A stretch of 64,000 nt of DNA from Pelagihabitans pacificus (GCF_009371985.2 NZ_VIKU02000003.1:124001-188000); one strand, 5' to 3'; shown: positions 45,500 through 55,809, counted from the stretch's first letter. The notes: generated by a model not told the origin, from the letters alone. Program-made: numbers and translations.

Positions 45500-46651
45500 A
45501 TGACAAATACTATTGTTATAGGAAATCTTGAAGATGACACTATAGAAATGACCGAGCGCAAAGGAATTGGTCACCCAGACACGATATGCGATGTCGTTAC
45601 CGAGCAGATTTCGGTAGCACTTTGTCAATATTATCTGGAGGAGTTCGGGGCCATACTCCACCACAATGTGGATAAGGCCCTTCTAGTCGGTGGACAGTCA
45701 CGGCCGGCCTACAATGGCGGAGAGGTCGTTCAACCTATTTCATTGACGATTGCCGGGAGGGCGACCCATCAAGTTGGGGATAAGAAAATACCGGTTCGGG
45801 AAATTGCTATCGAAACGGCAAAAAAATGGGTCCGGGAAAACATCCGGCACCTGGATGTCGGGAGGCATCTCCGGGTAGAGGCGAAAATACGCCCCGGTAG
45901 TGAGGATCTGGTGAAGCTGTTCCAACGGTTTGGACAGGGGGAAATTCCCCTAGCCAATGACACTTCTTTTGGAGCTGGGTTTTATCCAAATTCCCTTTTG
46001 CAAAAATTGATTATTCATATAGAGGAGTTATTGAATATCCCGGAAACAAAAATTAAATTTCCCTTTATAGGGGAGGATGTCAAGGTAATGGGTGTTAAAG
46101 GCCCCTCCGGAAACCATTTTACCGTCGCAATAGCCATAATCGACCAATACATAAACGATTTAAACGATTACATCGCAAAAATTGAGAGGGTAAGAGAGTG
46201 GGTGGTCACCAGGTTGAATTTATCGGGTTCAACAGTTCAAATCAATACCGCAGATGACTACCCCAGCGAAAGTATTTATCTTACCGTTACCGGCACGAGT
46301 GCGGAACATGGTGATGACGGCCAAGTGGGTAGGGGAAATCGAATCAACGGATTGATTACCCCTTATCGTCCGATGAGTCTGGAAGCCACTTCTGGCAAAA
46401 ACCCAATTAACCACACCGGAAAAATTTATAACTACCTCGCTATGGATCTGAGCCGTGCCCTTGTCGAAAACCAATTGGTGGACGAAGCCAGAGTGTTTCT
46501 TCTATCCCAAATCGGGGAACCCATCAACGAGCCGCAGTTGGTGCATCTTCAACTGAAGAATAGGAAGGTTGATAAAAAGTTGATTAAGGATTTGACCCGA
46601 GAGAAGCTCCTCGAACTGCCAAACTACTGGAAGCGAATTATATATCAATAG
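45500..46651 (+). CDS. Archaeal-type S-adenosylmethionine synthetase
   Basis: Makes SAM from methionine and ATP. The 383 residues match the archaeal-type family (PF01941), not the bacterial MetK family. It has ERKGIGHPDTICD (about 18-30), NVDKALLVGGQS, DTSFGAGFYP, and GTSAEHGDDGQVGRGNRING (about 263-283), which is the archaeal ATP/phosphate loop. The length fits archaeal enzymes. The gene is next to a CheR-like methyltransferase that would consume its product. Transfer from an archaeal-type lineage is likely, but such enzymes are scattered among bacteria. Confidence 0.92.
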   Translation: MTNTIVIGNLEDDTIEMTERKGIGHPDTICDVVTEQISVALCQYYLEEFGAILHHNVDKALLVGGQSRPAYNGGEVVQPISLTIAGRATHQVGDKKIPVREIAIETAKKWVRENIRHLDVGRHLRVEAKIRPGSEDLVKLFQRFGQGEIPLANDTSFGAGFYPNSLLQKLIIHIEELLNIPETKIKFPFIGEDVKVMGVKGPSGNHFTVAIAIIDQYINDLNDYIAKIERVREWVVTRLNLSGSTVQINTADDYPSESIYLTVTGTSAEHGDDGQVGRGNRINGLITPYRPMSLEATSGKNPINHTGKIYNYLAMDLSRALVENQLVDEARVFLLSQIGEPINEPQLVHLQLKNRKVDKKLIKDLTREKLLELPNYWKRIIYQ

Positions 46652-46675
46652 AAATTACGCTTAAGCTACCCTTTG

Positions 46676-47506
46676 ATGAAAAACGATTGTATCAAATTTT
46701 TGCAGTGGGCGCTTCCAAGGATGAGGATGCGATGGGCCGGTTTTCGGAAAGTACATAAGCAGGTTTGCAAACGAATACGTCGACGCATGAAAGTTTTGGA
46801 CTTACAAAGCTTCGAGGAATACCGTAGCAGGCTAACGACCCAAGCTTCAGAATGGAATATACTGGATGAAATGTGTAGAATTACTATTTCCAGGTTTTAC
46901 CGTGACTGGGCGGTTTTTGATTTGTTGAAGGATGAAATACTCCCTGGATTGGCCTTCAAGGCAAGGTTGGAAAACCGTCCACTTCGATGTTGGTCCGCCG
47001 GTTGTGCATCTGGTGAAGAACCCTATACACTTTCCATCATCTGGCAATTGGTCCTTTCAGAGAAATTTACCGAGACGGATTTCGAGATCATAGCAACGGA
47101 TATAGATGAGAACCTCTTGGAGCGGGCCAAAAAAGGATGTTACCAGTTAGGGAGCCTAAAGGGATTGCCTAAAGATTGGTTGACCAAGGCCTTTTCCGTA
47201 AAAGAAGATCGTTATTGTATCCATTCTGGATTTGGTGACCGTATTACCTGGATGCAACAAGATATTCGCAGTACTACACCAGCAGGAAAGTTTGGTATGC
47301 TGTTGTGCAGAAACCTGGTTGCCACCTACTTTGAACCTGAACTTCAATTGGCTATTTTTAACCAACTGAAATCGGTTCTTAGACCAGGGGGCATCTTGAT
47401 ATTGGGCTGCCATGAGAAACTGCCGGAGGGATTACAAGGTTTTAACTCGAAAGTCGAAAAATTGAATATCTATGAAAGGACGGGCGACCCACATATCTCT
47501 CCATAG
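46676..47506 (+). CDS. CheR-like SAM-dependent methyltransferase
   Basis: A 276-residue protein with the CheR methyltransferase fold. It has RCWSAGCASGEEPYTLSI as motif I (about 103-120), FEIIATDIDENLLERAKKG, a middle motif LCRNLVATYF and LRPGGILILGCHE. FYRD in place of FFRD and the sequence before it suggest a degenerate N-terminal CheR domain that begins with a very basic segment. No chemotaxis gene is near. CheR enzymes usually methylate receptor glutamates, so its target here is unknown. I chose the ATG at 46676 over a TTG one codon upstream. It overlaps nothing and is 4 bp before the permease. Confidence 0.85.
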   Translation: MKNDCIKFLQWALPRMRMRWAGFRKVHKQVCKRIRRRMKVLDLQSFEEYRSRLTTQASEWNILDEMCRITISRFYRDWAVFDLLKDEILPGLAFKARLENRPLRCWSAGCASGEEPYTLSIIWQLVLSEKFTETDFEIIATDIDENLLERAKKGCYQLGSLKGLPKDWLTKAFSVKEDRYCIHSGFGDRITWMQQDIRSTTPAGKFGMLLCRNLVATYFEPELQLAIFNQLKSVLRPGGILILGCHEKLPEGLQGFNSKVEKLNIYERTGDPHISP

Positions 47507-47509
47507 CCT

Positions 47510-48814
47510 ATGACAGAATCCAATTCCATAGGATTACCGACGGCGACCGCCATTGTAGTGGCCAACATGATCGGTGCCGGCATCTTCACAAGTTTGGGGT
47601 TTCAGTTGATGGATACCACCAATTCCTGGTCGATTCTGATACTGTGGTCCCTCGGAGCGTTAATGGCTTTGTGTGGTGCCCTTAGCTATGCGGAAATAGC
47701 CACCTATTGGAAACGTTCGGGTGGGGAATATCATTTTCTATCAAAGGCCTTTCACCCACTCTTGGGGTACCTATCGGGATGGGTCTCCCTTACTATCGGA
47801 TTTTCTGCGCCGATTGCCCTGTCCGCAATGGCATTGGGAGCCTACATTGGACCATATCTCGGTATTCCAGAACAGGTTTTGGCGGTATTTACCATTGTTA
47901 TCATCAGTGTTTTCCATTCGATGAGTATTAAACGAAGTAGCATACTTCAAAATACCTCTACCTTGCTCAAGATACTGCTGATTATCCTATTATTATATTT
48001 TGGATTGACACGGACCCCCGTCGTCTCCGCTTTCCTTTGGGACGGTAGTTGGAAACAGGAACTCTTCTTGCCCGCCTTCGCCGTCTCCTTCGTCTTCGTT
48101 ACCTTTTCCTATTCGGGCTGGAACGCAGCGGCCTATATTGTTGATGAGATTCGGGAAGCACGTAAAACACTACCAAGGGCCCTGCTTTTGGGTACCGCTG
48201 TGGTAAGTTTGCTTTACTTACTATTGAACTATGTATTCCTCAGACAGAACCCCTTGGAAACCATTAAGGGAGAGTTGGAAATCGGACAGCTCACCGCAAT
48301 TTCCCTTTTTGGGGAAAAGGGTGGGGAGATGATTAGTTTCGGCATAGCCTTGATGCTCATCTCCAGTATCAGTGCCATGGTCTGGGCAGGCCCGAGGGTA
48401 ACACAGGTAATGGGCGAGGACCACGCCTTATGGCGTTGGTTTTCCCTAAAAACAAAACGCGCTATTCCACTAAGGGCCATTTGGCTCCAAACAGCAATCA
48501 CCCTGTTGTTATTATTCACTGGAACCTTTGAACAGGTAATGGTCTACAGTGGTTTTGTATTACAGTTGTTTGCGGCCTTGGCGGTTTCCGCAGTTTTTGT
48601 CGTTCGACGTAAAAGTAATACCAAAAGCGGGTTTCGGAGCCCGTTGTTCCCCATTCCACAAATCATCTTCTTGATTCTCAGTGTCTGGGTACTCGTTTAT
48701 TTGGTATTTGCACAACCCTTGGAAACCGGCCTCGGCATACTTAACCTGGTCGTGGGTTTTCTGGTTTATAAAACGGATGGATTTTACGGCAAAAGGCAGG
48801 GATTGCCATCCTGA
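47510..48814 (+). CDS. APC-family amino-acid permease
   Basis: A 434-residue inner-membrane transporter with about twelve helices. The family motif GAGIFTSLG (about 22-30) marks the broken first helix that binds the substrate amine and carboxylate. YSGWNAAAY at the sixth helix is the matching site of the APC fold. It lies 3 bp after the CheR-like gene, so a shared transcript with the SAM synthetase is likely. Supplying methionine to the neighbour enzyme is attractive but unproven. It converges with the cotransporter gene. Confidence 0.93.
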   Translation: MTESNSIGLPTATAIVVANMIGAGIFTSLGFQLMDTTNSWSILILWSLGALMALCGALSYAEIATYWKRSGGEYHFLSKAFHPLLGYLSGWVSLTIGFSAPIALSAMALGAYIGPYLGIPEQVLAVFTIVIISVFHSMSIKRSSILQNTSTLLKILLIILLLYFGLTRTPVVSAFLWDGSWKQELFLPAFAVSFVFVTFSYSGWNAAAYIVDEIREARKTLPRALLLGTAVVSLLYLLLNYVFLRQNPLETIKGELEIGQLTAISLFGEKGGEMISFGIALMLISSISAMVWAGPRVTQVMGEDHALWRWFSLKTKRAIPLRAIWLQTAITLLLLFTGTFEQVMVYSGFVLQLFAALAVSAVFVVRRKSNTKSGFRSPLFPIPQIIFLILSVWVLVYLVFAQPLETGLGILNLVVGFLVYKTDGFYGKRQGLPS

Positions 48815-48868
48815 ATATCCCTATCGGATGTAGTATTCACGCGAAAAACCGTCGGTGGGGCAATGCAA

Positions 48869-51061
48869 TTATGCTAAGATACTTTCGTGACCCGAATCTT
48901 TGACAAAGAGGCAGGAACTTTGTGTTTTTATCGACATTTCCTTTACAAACTTGAACGGAAGGTCTTCATCCATTCCAAAAATGTTCACATCGGCAGAGGG
49001 TGCTTTCTCGACAATAGTACTAAAATTACCAACGTGTACTTCGGTCAATGTCTTCGGCAACCGGGCCAGATTAATCAATGAACTCAAGAATTTTTTAGCG
49101 TTCTCTTCTTCTTTGGGGTCGGTAACAACAGTGATCAATCGAATACGTGCGCCCCAATTCATTTTTAATTTATAAGCCACTAGAATGGAAAGATCCAAGT
49201 TTCCAATATCCCAACCCAAACTCCAATTGCCCTGTCGGTCACTGACCCAAACATTAATGGTATTACGTTGCCCTAACAAGGCTGTTGGATGCGACAAATA
49301 CAATAAAACCCCGATTTCCAGTCGAATGGATTCTTTCATCACCGGTCTTAATTCGGTTTCATAATTGTCGTGGTCCTGCATATTCAAAAACACGATGTTG
49401 GGGCGAAAAAAAGCACCTTGAAGTGCTTGGCTTCCGTAATTGATGCCATTCGCAAATTCATCGGTGTGAATAACCGTAGAGGAAGAAAAAACTCCCTTTT
49501 CCCGAAACGCGGCCGAGATAGACTCCAATTCGGAAGACAAGGTGTTCGATTCGGAAAAGGATTCGATACCTACTAATTTTATAGAACCCTTGGGCTTGGC
49601 TATATTCCGCAAAAACTCAAAATTTCCCTTTAGTCCGTTTACATCCCTTACGGGAACCATTAAATTCGCCTTCCAAGCCCGTTGCTGCATTTTTTTCATG
49701 CCCCAGGTATGTTTGGCCGCCCATTCCGCAAAGGAGACAAATAGGCCCGAACGCACATCTTCAAAGGGTGTTTCCAAGTTTTGGCGCGACAAATACCAAT
49801 ACACCATCAGCACGATCATGATGGATAACAAGCTTACTGCAGGGTTGATAATGAACATGGCAAAGACCGATGATATTAGTCCAAACCACGGCACCCATTT
49901 ATGAATCTTGAATACGGGGCGATAACTAATCAATCCAAGTCGCTGCTCAATGATAACAACAATGTTGATCATGGCATAGGTTATCAAAAAGAACAAGGTT
50001 ACCAAAGGGGCAACAGCGTTGATGTTTCGCAAAAGCAAGGTCAAAAAAATTAATATTCCGGTCACCAGCATAGCGTTTCTTGGCTGACCATTTTTGCTTT
50101 GTCCGTATAAGAAATTGGAGTAGGGCAATACTTTGTGTTCCCCCATAGCAAACAGAATACGTGATGAACCCACGATAGAGGCCAAGGCTGATGAAAAGGT
50201 GGCTCCTAGGATTCCTGCAATAACCAGAGGGCCTATAAATGCTTTGTCTACCATGATATAATAATTAGTGAGCAGTTCCTGTTCCGTAGCGCTTCTTGCA
50301 ATCCAGAAGGCTAGTAGCATATAAATGATAAAACTGACTCCTATGGCCCAGAGTGTACCACTTGGAATACTTTTTTTGGGATTTTTAAGTTCACCGGACA
50401 TATTGGCACCCGCCATGATGCCAGTCGCGGCAGGAAAGAAAACTGCGAAAACAACCCAAAAATTGCTACCACTAAAACCATTTTCGACAGAACCCCTGAA
50501 TGATCCCCAGCTTAGGGCATCGCTCGTTGGGATTGTCATCACGCCTTCATAAGCGGCGACCACTATTGAAATTAGCGACAATATGATAATTCCCATGATG
50601 ATGAATTGGGTTTTAATAGCCAAGTTCGCACTTACGTAGGCAATTGAAAAGAGTATTCCAAAAACGATAATGTCTACTAAAAACGCATTATGATCTGGAA
50701 AAATACCCAACCAACCCTCCCTAAAACCAAAGATATACATGGTCACGGCCAACCCCTGGGAAATATATCGGGGTATACCCAAACTTCCCCCAACTTCCAA
50801 ACCCAAGGCCTGTGATACAATAGCATACGCCCCGCCGGCCCCAATGCGGATGTTGGTCGTGATAGCAGACATGGAAAGCGCGGTACATAACGTAATCAAA
50901 AAAGAAATTAAAATAATCAACCAAGCACCCAAAAGCCCGGCGTTTCCTACGACCCAGCCAAGGCGCAAGTACATGATAACCCCTAGTATGGTAAGTAAGG
51001 TCGGCGTGAATACACCGCCAAACGTTCCGAATTTTTTTAGCTTGTTGGGTTGGTTGTCCAT
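48869..51061 (-). CDS. Cation-chloride-cotransporter-like APC protein
   Basis: A 730-residue member of the APC/SLC12 group. The first about 450 residues form twelve helices, opening TPTLLTILGVIMYLRLGWVVG, a classic CCC first helix, with GAGGAYAIVSQALG and FFPAATGIMAGANMSGEL as the later signature. A large cytoplasmic C-terminal domain (about 470-730), resembling the CCC C-terminal domain, follows. Bacterial relatives may move ions or amines; the substrate is not decided by sequence. A palindrome upstream at 51109-51123 may regulate it. Start is the ATG at 51061. Confidence 0.9.
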   Translation of the reverse strand: MDNQPNKLKKFGTFGGVFTPTLLTILGVIMYLRLGWVVGNAGLLGAWLIILISFLITLCTALSMSAITTNIRIGAGGAYAIVSQALGLEVGGSLGIPRYISQGLAVTMYIFGFREGWLGIFPDHNAFLVDIIVFGILFSIAYVSANLAIKTQFIIMGIIILSLISIVVAAYEGVMTIPTSDALSWGSFRGSVENGFSGSNFWVVFAVFFPAATGIMAGANMSGELKNPKKSIPSGTLWAIGVSFIIYMLLAFWIARSATEQELLTNYYIMVDKAFIGPLVIAGILGATFSSALASIVGSSRILFAMGEHKVLPYSNFLYGQSKNGQPRNAMLVTGILIFLTLLLRNINAVAPLVTLFFLITYAMINIVVIIEQRLGLISYRPVFKIHKWVPWFGLISSVFAMFIINPAVSLLSIMIVLMVYWYLSRQNLETPFEDVRSGLFVSFAEWAAKHTWGMKKMQQRAWKANLMVPVRDVNGLKGNFEFLRNIAKPKGSIKLVGIESFSESNTLSSELESISAAFREKGVFSSSTVIHTDEFANGINYGSQALQGAFFRPNIVFLNMQDHDNYETELRPVMKESIRLEIGVLLYLSHPTALLGQRNTINVWVSDRQGNWSLGWDIGNLDLSILVAYKLKMNWGARIRLITVVTDPKEEENAKKFLSSLINLARLPKTLTEVHVGNFSTIVEKAPSADVNIFGMDEDLPFKFVKEMSIKTQSSCLFVKDSGHESILA

Positions 51062-51108
51062 TAAAAGAAACCGTTGGAATTTGATGTTTAATGTACTAAT
51101 TAAATAGC

Positions 51109-51123
51109 TATCTATTTTAGATA
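51109..51123. promoter_or_regulatory. Inverted repeat upstream of the cotransporter gene
   Basis: TATCTA and TAGATA separated by TTT. It lies 48 bp upstream of the minus-strand ATG, a usual operator position. A further perfect palindrome TCACCGGTGA lies at 51254-51263. Confidence 0.3.
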
Positions 51124-51323
51124 TCCCGAATTATAGCTAGTAACGATAAAAATTTGCGAGCTAGGGTACGTAGCCACCATAGGATTTACCCTATTGGGTC
51201 GGAGGGGGTATGCAGCTGTTTGGAGGTGGCTTTTTGTTCCGATAGTCAAGAATTCACCGGTGATATCCAAGTTCAAACGGCCAACGGTGGTATCAAAAGC
51301 ACAAAGGGGCACAATTCATTCTA

Positions 51324-52394
51324 TTATTCCGGTGTCGCTATTCCTTTCTTAGGAATTGTTTTCTTAAGCTCCAAGTAGAATTGAAGGGTCCTATAGGTGT
51401 CGACATCCGGATAACCGTTCGTGGTCGGAGTTAGGGTTTCGTAATGATCGGGGGGGAAAAGTGATTCACTTACCAGGAGGTCGTACATTTCCTTATCGGG
51501 GGGAGGTGTAGGCCCCACGGTCATGGTGGGGGGCAGTCTGCCATTTCCTTCCCGACGGATGCCCCAGCGAATATTTCCAGCCCCGTCCCTCACAAATTCA
51601 GCAGCCTCCTTGGTATGCACTTCCGAGTCGATGGCCAGGGCCAACCCCCTCGCCTCACCTGGGTGGGAGAACCCGATCATAAAAGCGTATTGCTTTCCGG
51701 CTTCCAGAATCAGTTCCGAGGCGTTTAACAAATCACATCGAAAATAGCGTAAATGTCCTTCCTGTTCTCCAAAGGGCTTCCCATCACCCTTATCATACAC
51801 AAACTGTGTGGTCGGGGGTATTTCTGGAAAAATACCCCCTTCGGAACGATGGAGGAATACATAGTCCACGCCTTCGATATAGTCATCGGCTCGATTGAAT
51901 TGAACGTCAAAACCATGGGTGGCTTCATCCCCTTTGGTAGTGCCGTTCCCATTGATTCGGATTTCTTGCCCCTTTGCTTTCTCAACTTCATAAAAAACTA
52001 CATAGAGCGCAGCACCAGGTGTACCGTACATTACGGCATTATCTCCCCGGCTGGTGCGCAAAACCAGGGCATCCAATTGCACATCGTGGGTGGCAGGTAC
52101 CGTGAATACCTGTCCTAAGTCCCTATTCCGTTGAAAATACCCATATCCATTTCCGTTAGGGTTGCCTTTCCAAACGAGGTGTTCGGCATCCATATTTCGG
52201 ATACTGGTATTCCCGCCGACCACGTTGTCGTCTTCCTCGATGTGATGGTACAATCCTTGAAGTAGTTTTTCCTTGAGAGGACGGTACTCCTTCCCCAGGT
52301 CCTCGATGACCAATCGGTCCGTCTCCATCTCGCAGCCCACTAGAAATAATGAAAAAATCAATAAAATCCGATAGGATACGCGGGTATACTGCAT
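51324..52394 (-). CDS. Hypothetical lipoprotein
   Basis: About 356 residues, not recognised. From this start the N-terminus is MQYTRVSYRILLIFSLFLVGC, a textbook lipoprotein signal with a Cys lipobox, which is why I prefer it to an ATG nine codons upstream (52421). The mature protein is hydrophilic, rich in Gly and Asp, and appears beta-dominated, with segments such as GQVFTVPATHDVQLDALVLR and FDVQFNRADDYIEGVDYVFLHR that resemble carbohydrate-binding or DUF-type jelly rolls. It probably sits at the outer membrane. No partner gene is apparent. Confidence 0.7.
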   Translation of the reverse strand: MQYTRVSYRILLIFSLFLVGCEMETDRLVIEDLGKEYRPLKEKLLQGLYHHIEEDDNVVGGNTSIRNMDAEHLVWKGNPNGNGYGYFQRNRDLGQVFTVPATHDVQLDALVLRTSRGDNAVMYGTPGAALYVVFYEVEKAKGQEIRINGNGTTKGDEATHGFDVQFNRADDYIEGVDYVFLHRSEGGIFPEIPPTTQFVYDKGDGKPFGEQEGHLRYFRCDLLNASELILEAGKQYAFMIGFSHPGEARGLALAIDSEVHTKEAAEFVRDGAGNIRWGIRREGNGRLPPTMTVGPTPPPDKEMYDLLVSESLFPPDHYETLTPTTNGYPDVDTYRTLQFYLELKKTIPKKGIATPE

Positions 52395-52583
52395 TTTTGA
52401 TGTAATTGATTCTGCTGCCATCTTTCGTTAACGTTCCAATATAAGGTATAAACCCATTAGTCTTGTCGATACGAGCATCTCTGATAAAATAGTGTCATTT
52501 TACGAGAATATCCTTTCATCCATCGGAAAGATGGTGGTACGTAATTTTTATCAAAACTACGGTGGCGTGATATTCAAAGTACG

Positions 52584-52618
52584 ACACTCCAGAGACCCGA
52601 AGCAAAAAATCGGAGTGT
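52584..52618. repeat. 7-bp inverted repeat before the amidohydrolase gene
   Basis: ACACTCC and GGAGTGT with a 21-nt loop, 86 bp before the amidohydrolase ATG. It could be an operator or a leader hairpin. Confidence 0.3.
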
Positions 52619-52703
52619 TCCTGTTACATTTTCCCGTTTCGGGACTATTCAATATAAACCACCTTTACAAAAGGTCATTTTAACAAATCATCAATCTAAA
52701 AAC

Positions 52704-54788
52704 ATGAAAAAACAACTGCTCTCCATCAGTGTCGTATTTCTTGGGGCACTATGCCTTACGAACTGCGCACCCGACCCATCCTATGATTTGGCCATTCAAA
52801 ACGTGCTCTTGTTCGACAGTAGGAACAAAAATGTCATCGCAAACAAAACGGTGTTAATCAGTTCCGACACAATTGCCGCCATTATCGACGCAAGTGGGAA
52901 TTTCGATGCCCAAACTACCATTACCGGTAACGGTCGGTTGCTCGTCCCCGGATTCATCGATACGCATACCCACCTCATGCAAAATTATGGAAGCAGCAGT
53001 GAAACTGCCCCTGAACCGCTTCCACAGGATGATTTGGATTTGATAAGGGATTTGATGACCCACCAGTATCTATCCTACGGGGTTACCACAATTATCGATA
53101 TGGGACAACCCGAGTCTTGGATGGATGTTACCCTCAACTGGCAAAAAAATCCCGATTCCGACCACCCTAATCTGTTCATTTGCGGAGGATCGATCGTTTC
53201 GGATGAAGACCGTAGGCAACCCCAGCACCATATTGAGGTGATGGGCCCCGAGGATGGTCGCAGGAAAGTGCGCACCTATGCCGAAATGGGGCTCAAGCAT
53301 ATGAAATTGTATCGCAAACTGCAAAAACAGGATATGGAAGCCATGGTCGATGAAGCCAAAAAATATGGGATTACTATCAACACCCATACGGACAATAACG
53401 TGGTCACCATTCAAGAGGCCATGAATATGGGTATTAAAAATTTCGAACATTTCTTTACCGTGACCCCGAGCATTCTCGACTATGATGAACATTGGACCAA
53501 AATGAACGAAGAGTACGGTATCCGCATGTCTCCCAGCATCGATGAGTTTGCCGCCCATATGGTATATTTCTTCGGATATATCAACGACCACCCGCAATTT
53601 GAGGCACGTCTCAAGGCTTTGTTCGAGCATATGGCCCAAGAAGGTGCCACCTTGAGTACGGCGGTAAATGTGCTCGCCTCTGCAGCCGGTAAAACGGATT
53701 TCTTTACTTCCTTCGAATATTTTCCCATTCGAAGAAAACCAATGGTTTCCTATTCCACCACACAAAAGGAACAGTTGGAAAAAGCCTTTGACCACATGAT
53801 GGGGTACCTAAAAATGGCACATGATAAAGGAGTAAGACTACGTATTGGAACGGATTGTCGCTTCGGAGGGAAATCATTGCTCCGAGAGCTGGAATTATTT
53901 TACAAAGCAGGTATTCCCATGACCGATATTTTACAGATCGCCACCTGGAATGGCTATGAGGCCATGAAACTGGAAGATCGATACGGGTCGATTGAAGTGG
54001 GCAAGAAAGCGGATGTAGTACTTTTTGACAAAAACCCTTTTGAAGACTTTGAGAACCTGAAATCTGAAAAGATCATCATCAAGGGAGGAAAGCTTTTGGA
54101 CTATAAAAAATCCCTCGCCTACGACTTACGAGATCTAATGATCGATGAGGGCATCGATGTCGCAAAAGACTGGTTCAACCGGAATAAAAACAATGGGGCC
54201 TATGGCGAAATGGACCCCGCGGAGCTGAAAAATGTCATCAGTGAATTGCTGGGTACCGGAAGAATGGAGGAAGCACTAGCAGTGGTCAAAATACGTTCCG
54301 AATACTTTCCGGACGTCCCCATGAAGGTAGACGGTATCGGTTTGGTAAATGGCACCTACGCCCTTTTAAGAAACAACGATGTTTCGAAGGCAATCGCTCA
54401 TTATGAATTCTCTCAAAAACACTTTCCGGAAGCCCGGACCACCCTTCCTTTGGCCCTGAGGATAGCGACTCTACAAGATGGCGTAAAGGCCGGCCAGAAA
54501 CGTTTTTCGGATTTGAGGGGGAATAAAAGATATACGCTGGAGGAAGCGGAGATGAACGGAGTGGGATACCTTTTAATGCAATTGGATAGGCTAGAGGAAG
54601 CCATTGGTGTTTTTGAACTCAACGTTTCGGCTTTTCCAGACTCGTGGAATGTATACGACAGTTTGGGATAAGCCTTCCTGGCAGCTGGAAATAGGACGCT
54701 CGCCATTAAAAATTATCAAAAGTCGGTAGAGCTAAATCCTGAAAATCAATATGGTATCGCGGCGTTGAGGAAATTGGGAGTTCACTAA
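52704..54788 (+). pseudogene. Amidohydrolase-TPR lipoprotein interrupted by an in-frame stop
   Basis: Metal-dependent amidohydrolase with a lipoprotein signal (LGALCLTNC). Residues of the binuclear site are visible: DTHTH (about 89-93), Lys in HMKLYRKL, His in INTHTDN and NFEHFF, and Asp in RIGTDCRFGG. A C-terminal TPR-like region begins about 510. The frame ends at TAA 54669-54671 after NVYDSLG, but the same frame continues with AFLAAGNRTLAIKNY and ELNPENQYGIAAL to a second TAA at 54786-54788. TPR consensus wants Glu at the first stop, and GAA to TAA is a single change. The catalytic part is intact, so 52704-54671 may still make an active enzyme lacking 39 residues. Confidence 0.85.
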
Positions 54789-54822
54789 ACTTTCCATGCA
54801 CCTGTGCAAGGGCTTCGTTATG

Positions 54823-55701
54823 TTACCCATAAAGGTTGTTGAGCTTCCATCTACGGTGGCTCCATAACCAAAGAAAAGGAAACTGTTTGATCGTTTTTTC
54901 CAATGTTTTGGAAAAACCATTGATAGGGTCGCTCTGATCATTAGCGCGTTGTGAATTGTGAAAATGCTTGAATTCCAACTCATAGCGCCCCCTTCCGGTT
55001 TTGGTCAAATAGGGAAAAAGGAATACCGCATTTGTCCTGGCTCCAATCTTGTCCGGTCCAGTCAGGAATGCGGTACGCATTCCAAAAAAATCCTGCCAAG
55101 ACTTTTCTTCGTTCAGCCGCGGACTTTGATCCGCTATAAGACAATATAGGACCGCTTTACCACGTTTCATTTGAGTTAAAACCAGACGATAGCCGTCTTT
55201 CGCTTTTGTACATTGCACCCCAAAACGTTGTCGAACCAATAGGAACAAATCGTTGAAGTAATTGTTCTGAAGGGGCTTGTAAAATGTATGCATTGAATGT
55301 TTTATGTACAACGGCATGCAAACCAACCACTCCCAATTACCCAGATGGGCGGCATAGACCAGTACATTTTGCCTATTTTCCAAATACGTCCCAGGCACCT
55401 CGGGATTCTTCACCACGAAACGTCGTTCCATACTTTGTTCGGAGATAGTCAATGTCTTGACCGCTTCGAAACCCAAATCGCAGAAATGTCGGTAAAAAGC
55501 GTGTTCGATCTTTTGGATTTCATCCAAGTCTTTATCGGGAAAAGCCGCGACTAAATTTGAACGCACAACTTTTTTACGGTACCCGATACCGTAGTACACC
55601 ACTAAAAAAAGTACGTCTGAAAATCGATACAGGAGCCACATCGGCAAAACGGACATCAGATAGAAGGGAAAAAAACGAAGTACGGTACCCAATTTCTTCA
55701 T
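54823..55701 (-). CDS. LpxL/HtrB-like lipid A acyltransferase
   Basis: Adds an acyl chain to lipid A or a related lipid at the inner membrane. It is 292 residues from this start. One N-terminal helix contains PMWLLYRFSDVLFLVVY, followed by GYRKKVVRSNL. The catalytic HX4E motif is HLGNWE (about 117-122). DQSP follows, as does the late GPDKIGARTNAVFLFPYL segment. The ATG at 55701 is preferred because a TTG-N20-TAATTTCG promoter lies at 55734-55764; any earlier start would fall inside that promoter. Confidence 0.9.
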   Translation of the reverse strand: MKKLGTVLRFFPFYLMSVLPMWLLYRFSDVLFLVVYYGIGYRKKVVRSNLVAAFPDKDLDEIQKIEHAFYRHFCDLGFEAVKTLTISEQSMERRFVVKNPEVPGTYLENRQNVLVYAAHLGNWEWLVCMPLYIKHSMHTFYKPLQNNYFNDLFLLVRQRFGVQCTKAKDGYRLVLTQMKRGKAVLYCLIADQSPRLNEEKSWQDFFGMRTAFLTGPDKIGARTNAVFLFPYLTKTGRGRYELEFKHFHNSQRANDQSDPINGFSKTLEKTIKQFPFLWLWSHRRWKLNNLYG

Positions 55702-55733
55702 CAGCTCATGTAAAAAGACCCTTACAAGAACGT

Positions 55734-55764
55734 CGAAATTACTTTTCTTGACAAAAAACATCAA
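55734..55764 (-). promoter_or_regulatory. Promoter of the acyltransferase gene
   Basis: On the minus strand: TTG (plus 55762-55764), a spacer of exactly 20 nt, then TAATTTCG (plus 55734-55741), seven of eight consensus positions. Predicted leader is about 25 nt to the ATG at 55701. Confidence 0.6.
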
Positions 55765-55809
55765 ACCTTTGATTGTTATATTATCGTTAAAATACTTTCA
55801 TACGGCCAC

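Noticed and set aside
52492-52683. A 63-codon open frame before the amidohydrolase gene
   Set aside because: No recognised features, it overlaps an inverted repeat and the probable leader, and its composition is not coding-like.
53070-53795. A 241-codon minus-strand open frame inside the amidohydrolase gene
   Set aside because: Antisense shadow of conserved metal-site coding sequence.
54669-54671. Programmed readthrough or recoding of the TAA in the amidohydrolase
   Set aside because: No recoding element was seen, and TAA is the least likely readthrough codon; a point mutation or sequence error is simpler.
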